Shown here: in pieces, positions 6,508 to 12,574 of the stretch | Layout of the letters: every line of letters begins with the position of its first letter | Position numbering within the stretch: the first letter of the stretch is position 1 | Assembly (NCBI GenBank): GCA_964568525.1 | Contig: CAZMPM010000028.1 | Span: 1-12,574 of the forward strand | DNA length: 12,574 nt | Reading direction: 5' to 3' | DNA from: CAYZPB01 sp964568525 | GTDB lineage: Bacteria; Bacillota; Bacilli; Tepidibacillales; Tepidibacillaceae | The notes under the pieces: model-generated | The model's database searches: none | Seen by the model: only the letters and a program-made list of their open reading frames with translations | What the model was told of the DNA's origin: nothing | Program-made: the position numbers and the translations under genes

Positions 6508-9500
6508 CTAATCACACCACCTTGATTCTTAGTGCTCGGTTGTAAGCGAAAAGAGATAGACTCTAAAGCATGCAGTAAGGCATAGGCAGTATCTAGTGAA
6601 GTAACACATGGTATACCAAACTCAACCGATTCACGCCTTATACGATAGCCATCCGTTGCGATATCCTTACCTTTGGTTAAAGTGTTAATAACGATATTAA
6701 TCTGGTTGCTTCGAATTTCATCAATAATATTCGGCGAACCCTCATCTAATTTGTAAACTTCCATTACAGGGATACCCTGCTCATTAAGATACTTAGCAGT
6801 TCCTTTCGTCCCTTTAATCCGATAACCCAACCGCTCAAAACGCCGGAATAGATCAACTGATTCTTCTTTTCCTTTATCTGCAATTGTTGCAAGAATTGTG
6901 CCATGTTCCGGAATTTTAATTCCGGATGCAACTAGTCCCTTGTATAATGCCTTAGCAAATTGACTATCAATACCAATAACCTCACCGGTCGATTTCATCT
7001 CTGGCCCCAAAGTAACATCAACACTTCTAAGTTTCGAGAAGGAGAATACCGGTGCTTTAACCGCATAATAATCGGGTAGCGGCTGATAATAGCCTGGCTT
7101 GTAACCCTGTTCAACTATTGATTGGCCGAGAATTGCTTTTGTTGCAATATTCCCCATTGGAATTCGCGTTACTTTGCTAATAAAAGGGACAGTTCGCGAT
7201 GAACGCGGATTAACTTCAATAACGAATGGTTCACCTTTAAAGATTACAAATTGAATGTTTAGTAAACCAACAATTTTTAGCCCAAGTGCCAGTTGTTTTG
7301 TCATCTCAATAATTTGCGCTAGCATATCATCTGATAAAGAGATTGTTGGGTAGACAGCAATTGAGTCACCGGAATGTACTCCCGCTTTCTCAATATGCTC
7401 CATAATCCCAGGTATTAGTACATCAGTGCCATCGCAGATTGCATCAACCTCAATCTCTTTCCCTGTTAAATAGCGGTCAATTAAGACAGGATGTTCAGTT
7501 GAAACATTAACCGCCTGCACCATATATTTTTTTAAGTCATCTAAGTTATAGATAATCTCCATTGCGCGTCCACCGAGTACATAAGATGGACGAACAAGCA
7601 CCGGATAGCCAATCTCCTCAGCGATTACAACCGCTTCCTCGACTGACATCGCTGTACTGCCTAATGGCTGTTTAATCTCTAATTTTCTCGCTAGAGCCTC
7701 GAACTTTTTGCGATCTTCAGCATTGGCGATACTCTCTAATGAGGTGCCTAAAATATTTATCCCCTCTTCGACTAAACGAGCAGCAAGATTGATTGCCGTC
7801 TGCCCACCAAATTGCACAATTACGCCCAGTGGTTGTTCCTTATGAACAATATTTAATACATCTTCGGCTGTTAGTGGCTCAAAATAGAGACGGTCAGAAA
7901 TATTATAATCTGTCGAAACCGTTTCCGGATTATTATTAATAATAATCGCTTCATAGCCAGCTTCCTGAATCGCCCAGACTGCATGAACGGTTGAGTAGTC
8001 AAACTCAATACCCTGCCCGATTCTGATAGGCCCAGAGCCCAAAACGATAACTGATTTTTTTTCGGAAACTATTGCCTCATCCGACCCATGATAACTCGAG
8101 TAATAGTATGGCGTGTCTAACTCCGACTTACCAGCAAAAGTATCGACCATGAGAAAATCCGGGCTAATTTTGTAATTTTGGCGGAGTCGGTAAATTTCGC
8201 GTTCATTCACTCCGCGCAAAATTGCAATCTGCCGATCGGAATAACCTAATTTTTTCCAGGTAAGCAGCTTAGTATTTGTAATTTCAACGTGAGCAATCTC
8301 TACTTCTAAATCAACTAGCTCTTTTATTTTTTCTAGGAAATAACTTTTCATTCCGGTTAATTCAATCACCTGTTCAACTGAACCACCGCGACGGAACCAT
8401 TCAGCAATCACAAAAAGCCGCTCATCATCAGGGTAAGCAATGCGTTCGAGTAGTACTTTCTCATCGCTCTCAGCTAATTTGAGTTCAGGGACATATAAAC
8501 CAAATGCCTTAATTTCCAGCGAACGAATCGCTTTCTGCAAAGATTCCTCAAATGTTTCTCCAATTGCCATAACCTCACCAGTTGCCTTCATTTGCGTTCC
8601 TAGGCGACGGTTTGCTGTTATGAATTTATCAAAAGGCCAACGCGGAATTTTCGTAACGATATAGTCTAACTGCGGTTCAACATCGGCCGGAGTGTCAACA
8701 GTCATCTGGTTAATGATCTCTGATAGCTCGTAACCAACAGCTATCTTCGTCGCAACTTTTGCAATTGGATAACCAGTCGCTTTTGAAGCAAGCGCACTCG
8801 AGCGACTCACTCGCGGATTAACTTCGATGACATAATAATTCTCAGTAGCTGGGTCATAAGCATATTGCACGTTACAAGAACCCTCAATGCCGATTGCTTC
8901 CACAATATTAAAAGCCGATGCCCTAAACATCTCTTTAGTTTTGTCGGATAGAGTCAGGCTAGGAGCTACAACGATACTGTCACCAGTATGTACACCAACC
9001 GGGTCAACATTCTCCATATTACAAACGACAATCTTATTCCCTGCTGAATCGCGTACTATTTCATACTCAACCTCAATCAGACCTAATAAGCTACGTTCAA
9101 TCAGAACTTGTTTGATTGGACTAGCGTCAACACCATTACGGATAATTGCTTTAAGTTCGCTGTGGTCATAAGCGATTCCACCGCCAGTTCCGCCCAAAGT
9201 ATAAGCTGGTCGAACAATAATCGGAAACCCAATCTCCTCAACAAAAGGCAATGCTTCTTCATAGTGATAGATAATCATGCTCTCGGGAACTGCCTCACCG
9301 ATTTGTTGCATCGTAGCTCGAAACTTCTCCCGATCCTCTGCCTTCTCAATTGCTGTAATATTTGTTCCTAATAGCTTTACATTATAATTAGCTAGTACTC
9401 CATCACGTTCTAAATCCATAGCTAAGTTTAACGCAGTCTGTCCACCGAGCGTTGCCAAAAGTCCATCTGGTCTTTCAGTAATGATTATTGAAGTAACAAA

Positions 9501-9716
9501 ATCAACAGTCAAAGGTTCCATATAAACCCGGTCAGCAATCTGCGTGTCTGTCATAATTGTCGCTGGGTTACTATTTACAAGAACCACCTCAATGCCTTCT
9601 TCCTTCAACGCTTGGCACGCCTGTGTCCCGGCATAATCGAACTCAGCAGCCTGTCCGATCACGATTGGACCTGATCCGATAACCATAACCTTTTTGATTT
9701 GATTTCCGTTTGCCAT
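6504..9716 (-). CDS. carB: Carbamoyl-phosphate synthase large subunit
   Basis: The large subunit makes carbamoyl phosphate from bicarbonate, ammonia and two ATP; the ammonia normally comes from glutamine via CarA. At 1070 residues it is full length. The two homologous ATP-grasp halves each begin with a GSGPI[VR]IGQ motif (about 14-22 and in the second half), and each has its metal-binding triad (VIEVNPRVSRSS near 296-307 and VIEVNPRSSRT in the second half). The oligomerisation region lies between them, and a C-terminal MGS-like allosteric domain contains TKGTAKYL. The segment normally GWKE/G(F/Y)KE reads GLIE (212-215): catalytic E215 is kept but the preceding Lys is Ile. The ATG abuts the pyrC stop codon. 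No carA is present beside it, so the partner must be encoded elsewhere or the enzyme must use free ammonia. Confidence 0.98.
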   Translation of the reverse strand: MANGNQIKKVMVIGSGPIVIGQAAEFDYAGTQACQALKEEGIEVVLVNSNPATIMTDTQIADRVYMEPLTVDFVTSIIITERPDGLLATLGGQTALNLAMDLERDGVLANYNVKLLGTNITAIEKAEDREKFRATMQQIGEAVPESMIIYHYEEALPFVEEIGFPIIVRPAYTLGGTGGGIAYDHSELKAIIRNGVDASPIKQVLIERSLLGLIEVEYEIVRDSAGNKIVVCNMENVDPVGVHTGDSIVVAPSLTLSDKTKEMFRASAFNIVEAIGIEGSCNVQYAYDPATENYYVIEVNPRVSRSSALASKATGYPIAKVATKIAVGYELSEIINQMTVDTPADVEPQLDYIVTKIPRWPFDKFITANRRLGTQMKATGEVMAIGETFEESLQKAIRSLEIKAFGLYVPELKLAESDEKVLLERIAYPDDERLFVIAEWFRRGGSVEQVIELTGMKSYFLEKIKELVDLEVEIAHVEITNTKLLTWKKLGYSDRQIAILRGVNEREIYRLRQNYKISPDFLMVDTFAGKSELDTPYYYSSYHGSDEAIVSEKKSVIVLGSGPIRIGQGIEFDYSTVHAVWAIQEAGYEAIIINNNPETVSTDYNISDRLYFEPLTAEDVLNIVHKEQPLGVIVQFGGQTAINLAARLVEEGINILGTSLESIANAEDRKKFEALARKLEIKQPLGSTAMSVEEAVVIAEEIGYPVLVRPSYVLGGRAMEIIYNLDDLKKYMVQAVNVSTEHPVLIDRYLTGKEIEVDAICDGTDVLIPGIMEHIEKAGVHSGDSIAVYPTISLSDDMLAQIIEMTKQLALGLKIVGLLNIQFVIFKGEPFVIEVNPRSSRTVPFISKVTRIPMGNIATKAILGQSIVEQGYKPGYYQPLPDYYAVKAPVFSFSKLRSVDVTLGPEMKSTGEVIGIDSQFAKALYKGLVASGIKIPEHGTILATIADKGKEESVDLFRRFERLGYRIKGTKGTAKYLNEQGIPVMEVYKLDEGSPNIIDEIRSNQINIVINTLTKGKDIATDGYRIRRESVEFGIPCVTSLDTAYALLHALESISFRLQPSTKNQGGVIR

Positions 9717-11030
9717 CTACCTAACTCCCTCGCCTTCTGTAGTATGATCAATTGATGACCACTTAACATCTCCTGCAACTATTGTAATAATTGGCCAGCC
9801 TTGGAAACGTCGGCCATTAAATGGTGTGTTTTTACCCTGAGAAACCAACATTTCAGCTTTTACCTCACGCGAAGTTTCTAAATCAATAACAGTGATATCA
9901 GCTGACTGTCCAACAGCAATCTCACCACCAGCAAGTTTAAAGATGCTCGCTGGTGTTAATGACATTTTATTAAGTAATTCTTCCAGTGTTATCACACCAT
10001 TTCTAACAAGCTGGGTATAAAGTGCTGGAAAAGCTAGTTCCAAGCCTGTAAAACCATACGGTGCACTGAGAAAATCTCGCGCTTTCTCCTCCGCCGTGTG
10101 TGGAGCGTGATCCGTCGAAATAATATCTATCGTGCCATCTTGAAATCCCGTTAAAAGCGCTATTTGGTCCTCCTCAGTCCTTAAAGGAGGATTTACTTTG
10201 TACTGGGCATATGGCACGGAAATATCGTTTACATTCAAAATTAGATGGTGTGGTGTAACCTCAGCCGTTACCTTATAACCGCTACTTTTTGCGTCGCGAA
10301 TTAGCCCAACAGACTCTTTAGTACTAACGTGACAGACATGATAGTGGGCGCCAGTTTCAGCGGCAAGTAGTATATCCCTTTCAATCTGTTTATATTCAGA
10401 TTCAGAACGATTAATCGGCAATCCCAACTCTTCTGCAATAGAACTCGTGTGGATTACCCCGCCCGCCAGCAACTCTTCATCCTCACAATGAGCCATAATT
10501 GGAAGATCAAGCGCAGCGGCTTCCTGCATTGCTGCGCGCATTATCTCAGCAGACTGTACCCCGCGGCCATCATCGGAAAAGCCAACAACGGCAGCTGCTT
10601 TTAACGCCGCAAAATCGGTTAAGCGCTCACCAGCCTCATTACATGTTATCGCAGCTATAGGTCTAACCCGCGCCAAATCAGCGGTGTGTGCACTATTTTG
10701 TATGTACTCAACTACTGCAACACTATCGGTAATTGGTTTAGTGTTAGGCATTGCCGCAATGGTTGTAAAACCACCTTTGACAGCCGCTTTACTGCCAGTT
10801 AATATTGTCTCTTTATACTCGTAGCCAGGTTCACGAAGATGCACGTGCATATCAATAAAACCAGGGACAACAATCGCTCCAGCGACATCATAAACCTGGA
10901 TATCTCGATAACTATTCAGTAATTCACCCGGTTCAAGAAAAGCTTGAATTATACCAGAAGCTATTAACAAATCCTGATTGCGCCACTCGTAACCTGTCCA
11001 AATTCGGCCGTTTTTGATAAGTATTTTCAT
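9717..11030 (-). CDS. pyrC: Dihydroorotase, class I
   Basis: The enzyme cyclises carbamoyl aspartate to dihydroorotate. With the start chosen here it has 437 residues, close to the Bacillus-type class I enzyme. Zinc ligands are visible in order: H62 and H64 in DMHVHLREPG, the aspartate pair D153-D154 in GFSDDGRG (class I enzymes use Asp where class II use carboxylated Lys), H181 in MAHCEDEEL, H234 in HVCHVSTKES and D307 in STDHAPHT. The frame is open for 23 more codons to 11099, but that extension lies inside pyrB and has no family similarity. The ATG at 11028-11030 has AGGGAGG 6 nt upstream and begins MKILIKNGRIW, as expected for a dihydroorotase. It starts 1 nt after the pyrB stop and ends flush with the carB start. 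Confidence 0.97.
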   Translation of the reverse strand: MKILIKNGRIWTGYEWRNQDLLIASGIIQAFLEPGELLNSYRDIQVYDVAGAIVVPGFIDMHVHLREPGYEYKETILTGSKAAVKGGFTTIAAMPNTKPITDSVAVVEYIQNSAHTADLARVRPIAAITCNEAGERLTDFAALKAAAVVGFSDDGRGVQSAEIMRAAMQEAAALDLPIMAHCEDEELLAGGVIHTSSIAEELGLPINRSESEYKQIERDILLAAETGAHYHVCHVSTKESVGLIRDAKSSGYKVTAEVTPHHLILNVNDISVPYAQYKVNPPLRTEEDQIALLTGFQDGTIDIISTDHAPHTAEEKARDFLSAPYGFTGLELAFPALYTQLVRNGVITLEELLNKMSLTPASIFKLAGGEIAVGQSADITVIDLETSREVKAEMLVSQGKNTPFNGRRFQGWPIITIVAGDVKWSSIDHTTEGEGVR

Positions 11031-11031
11031 T

Positions 11032-11931
11032 CTACGCCTCCCTAAGTGCACGTTCGATAATAGCCATCCTGACCCAGACGCCATTTCCCATCTGTTCAAA
11101 AATTCGCGACTGTGGATGTTCTACTAAATTATCGGCAATCTCTACTCCGCGATTGATGGGGGCAGGATGCAGAATTATCGCCTGTGGCTCAAGCAGTGCA
11201 GCACGCTCTTCTGTTAAACCATAGTGACTGTGATATTCTTCTATAGATTCTAGATAAGGGAGTGTTTGTCGCTCAAATTGAATTCTTAGCATCATTACCA
11301 CATCCGCTGCTTTTATGGCTTCATTAATTGGCAAATACTCTCCCTCAAGGTTCTCATCCATCAATGTTTTTGGCCCAGAGAAAATTAATTTCACACCAAG
11401 TCGTTTTAGTAGTTGATAATTGGAGTGGGCAACCCGGCTATGACGAATATCACCAATAATAGCCACTGTTAAGCCCTTTACATCACCGAAGTGCTGTTTT
11501 ATCGTGTATAAGTCAAGCAGAGCTTGCGTAGGATGCTCAATCGTTCCCTCGCCAGCATTAATCAAGGTTAACGAAAGCTTATTTGCGTATTGCGTTAAGA
11601 TTCCCTCTTCACAGAGACGCACAACAGCAATCTCCACACCTTGCACCTCAAGCGTTCTTAAAGTGTCATAGAGCGACTCACCCTTTTTTATGCTTGAGTC
11701 ATTCGACTGAAAATTGATTACATTACATCCGAGCATTTTCTCAGCGATTTCAAAAGAAAAACGAGTTCTAGTACTCGGTTCTAAGAAAAAATTAGTAACA
11801 AAACTATTATTCCCAAGTTCTTTTAGCGCCGGTGAATTTCTATTATCCGAAAAGAACTGTGCACGTTTGAGGAGATGGTCAATTTCTGCAAGCTCCAAGT
11901 CGTTAGTACTCAAAAGATGTTTTTTCATCAT
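11032..11931 (-). CDS. pyrB: Aspartate carbamoyltransferase catalytic subunit
   Basis: The enzyme joins carbamoyl phosphate and aspartate. It has 299 residues, the size of the unregulated Bacillus-type trimeric enzyme, and no pyrI regulatory gene is nearby. The carbamoyl-phosphate site EPSTRTRFSFE is at 51-61, the KKGESLYDTLRT loop at 82-93 (K83), the HPTQ motif at 133-136, GDIRHSRVA at 160-168, the R216 region LLRIQ at 214-218 (LRIQ from 215), and HPAPINRGVEI at 255-265. Two positions differ from the usual pattern: VVRLCEEG (usually IRH) and NAGEGTIEHPTQ (usually NAGDG). Either of two adjacent ATGs could start the protein; AAGGAG lies 5 nt before the first. It follows pyrR by only 15 nt, with no permease gene or second attenuator between, unlike Bacillus subtilis. 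Confidence 0.97.
   Translation of the reverse strand: MMKKHLLSTNDLELAEIDHLLKRAQFFSDNRNSPALKELGNNSFVTNFFLEPSTRTRFSFEIAEKMLGCNVINFQSNDSSIKKGESLYDTLRTLEVQGVEIAVVRLCEEGILTQYANKLSLTLINAGEGTIEHPTQALLDLYTIKQHFGDVKGLTVAIIGDIRHSRVAHSNYQLLKRLGVKLIFSGPKTLMDENLEGEYLPINEAIKAADVVMMLRIQFERQTLPYLESIEEYHSHYGLTEERAALLEPQAIILHPAPINRGVEIADNLVEHPQSRIFEQMGNGVWVRMAIIERALREA
11037..11043 (-). promoter_or_regulatory. Ribosome binding site fixing the pyrC start
   Basis: AGGGAGG lies in the last codons of pyrB, 6 nt before the ATG at 11030-11028. This supports the short form of PyrC over the in-frame extension to 11099. Confidence 0.85.
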
Positions 11932-11946
11932 TCTCGCTCCTTTTAC

Positions 11947-12483
11947 TTAATGATTTCGTTCTATTACAACCTGGTCCAGATGATCAATCTCATGTAGTTG
12001 TACAAGTATATTTTCTTCCTGCGATGTTGGGATGTTTTTACCAATGTAGTCTGCTTTGATTGGAAATTCACGATGTCCGCGATCGATCAGTACAGCAAGT
12101 TGAATGAAGCGCGGGCGACCAATGTCGATAATTGCATCTAGCGCTGCACGTACAGTTCTGCCGGTATATAGTACATCGTCAACTAACACAACTATTTTGT
12201 CAGTTACGTCAAAATCAATTGCGCTACCCTGAATAAGTGCCTCGTCACCCTTCTCACTTAAATCATCGCGATAAAGCGTAATATCAAGATCACCTACAGG
12301 CACTCTCTGACCCTCAATCTCGAGAACATTTTGATAAATTCGGCGAGCCAAATAGCTTCCTCTAGTCTTAATCCCAATCAAAACTAGGTCTTCTGTCCCC
12401 TTGTTTTTCTCTAAAATTTCATGTGTAATCCTCGTTAAAGCTCGGTTTATCGCTTCTTCATCAATTAACACTCGCTGTTTCAA
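11947..12483 (-). CDS. pyrR: PyrR bifunctional pyr operon RNA-binding attenuation protein / uracil phosphoribosyltransferase
   Basis: PyrR binds a structured leader in pyr mRNA when UMP or UTP is high and favours transcription termination; many homologues also convert uracil and PRPP to UMP. With the TTG start at 12481-12483 the product has 178 residues, matching the usual ~180. It begins MKQRVLIDEEAINRALTRI, aligning with the start of Bacillus PyrR. The PRPP loop VVLVDDVLYTGRT is at 98-110, the DITLYRDDLS segment at 67-76, and VLIDRGHREFPI with DYIGKNIPTS lies near 131-154. The frame is open upstream to a TTG at 12526-12528, but that extension runs through the terminator hairpin and its U-tract and has no family similarity. 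A GGGGTGA site lies 5 nt before the chosen TTG. As first gene after the leader, PyrR would control its own operon. Confidence 0.95.
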   Translation of the reverse strand: MKQRVLIDEEAINRALTRITHEILEKNKGTEDLVLIGIKTRGSYLARRIYQNVLEIEGQRVPVGDLDITLYRDDLSEKGDEALIQGSAIDFDVTDKIVVLVDDVLYTGRTVRAALDAIIDIGRPRFIQLAVLIDRGHREFPIKADYIGKNIPTSQEENILVQLHEIDHLDQVVIERNH

Positions 12484-12488
12484 ATTAT

Positions 12489-12495
12489 TCACCCC
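12489..12495 (-). promoter_or_regulatory. Ribosome binding site fixing the TTG start of pyrR
   Basis: GGGGTGA on the minus strand lies 5 nt before the TTG at 12483-12481. It sits just downstream of the terminator U-tract, so only transcripts that read through the hairpin would carry it. Confidence 0.75.
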
Positions 12496-12500
12496 ACATA

Positions 12501-12533
12501 AAAATAAAAACTTTTGCCCGTAGGACAAAAGTT
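12501..12533 (-). terminator. Intrinsic terminator in the pyrR leader (likely attenuator)
   Basis: On the minus strand an 11-bp stem (12533-12523 with 12519-12509; one G-U wobble, the rest Watson-Crick) closes a 3-nt loop and is followed directly by TTTTTATTTT. It ends about 25 nt before the pyrR start. What is seen is a classical Rho-independent terminator. PyrR-controlled operons are known to carry such a terminator in the leader, so it is probably the regulated attenuator. It could instead only terminate an upstream gene. The rest of the leader, including any PyrR-binding loop, is outside the window. Confidence 0.8.
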
Positions 12534-12543
12534 AGAGTAACTT
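12529..12543 (-). other. Small hairpin overlapping the terminator's 5' arm
   Basis: AAGTTA and TAACTT form a 6-bp stem around a 3-nt loop. The 3' half of this stem shares bases 12529-12533 with the 5' arm of the terminator, so the two structures exclude each other. It is short and A/U-rich, so on its own it is weak. It may be the edge of a longer antiterminator that begins outside the window, or chance. Confidence 0.35.
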
Positions 12544-12574
12544 ACCAATATACCGCATACGTAGATGCTACCAT
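12542..12574 (-). other. Possible 3' end of an upstream reading frame
   Basis: One minus-strand frame is open from the right edge for ten codons (MVASTYAVYW) and then stops at TAA (12544-12542), 9 nt before the terminator stem. This spacing is what the end of an upstream gene followed by its terminator would look like. Ten codons are too few to identify a protein, and non-coding leader RNA is equally possible. Confidence 0.2.

Noticed and set aside
11031..11099. N-terminal extension of pyrC by 23 residues
   Set aside because: It overlaps the end of pyrB, shows no dihydroorotase similarity, and a good ribosome site precedes the internal ATG at 11030.
12484..12528. N-terminal extension of pyrR by 15 residues from a TTG at 12528
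   Set aside because: It is translated through the terminator hairpin and U-tract, lacks family similarity and would exceed the usual PyrR length; GGGGTGA fits the TTG at 12483.

Overview
The window is ordinary low-GC Gram-positive (Bacillota/Firmicutes) chromosome. The evidence is AT-rich composition, strong GGAGG/GAGGTGATC-type ribosome binding sites, TTG and GTG starts, a PyrR-type regulator heading the pyrimidine operon, a class 1B dihydroorotate dehydrogenase with its PyrK partner, and an RqcH/NFACT protein. Placement below phylum is uncertain. The short orotate phosphoribosyltransferase with a CPLC/KPGSR tail looks more clostridial or deep-branching than typical Lactobacillus, but this rests on memory of the families, not on a search.

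Layout. Positions 1-1312 (+) hold the 3' part of an rqcH/fbpA gene whose N-terminus lies left of the window. Everything else is on the minus strand and should be read right to left. At the right edge (12484-12574) is the leader of the pyr operon, with a strong intrinsic terminator just before pyrR. Then follow pyrR, pyrB, pyrC, carB, pyrK, pyrD, pyrF and pyrE (12483 down to 3488), packed with gaps of 15 nt or less and several 0-nt or 4-nt-overlap junctions. Next comes pheA (prephenate dehydratase), which has its own promoter-like element, then an AI-2E/PerM-family membrane protein. A perfect 11-bp hairpin terminator (1309-1333) lies between that gene and the convergent rqcH.

Together the pyr genes cover de novo UMP synthesis: carbamoyl phosphate (carB), carbamoyl aspartate (pyrB), dihydroorotate (pyrC), orotate (pyrD with pyrK), OMP (pyrE) and UMP (pyrF), with PyrR as the likely sensor and RNA-binding attenuation protein. 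The one missing piece is carA, the glutaminase subunit normally found between pyrC and carB. The pyrC stop codon directly abuts the carB start, so there is no room for it and no remnant.

No mobile element, CRISPR array, tRNA, rRNA or clearly novel system was seen. The points worth a second look are the absent carA, a Lys-to-Thr change at a normally conserved FMN/orotate-contacting position in PyrD, active-site-loop substitutions in PyrB and CarB, and the hairpins before pyrR. No gene-free stretch longer than 300 bases exists in the window.
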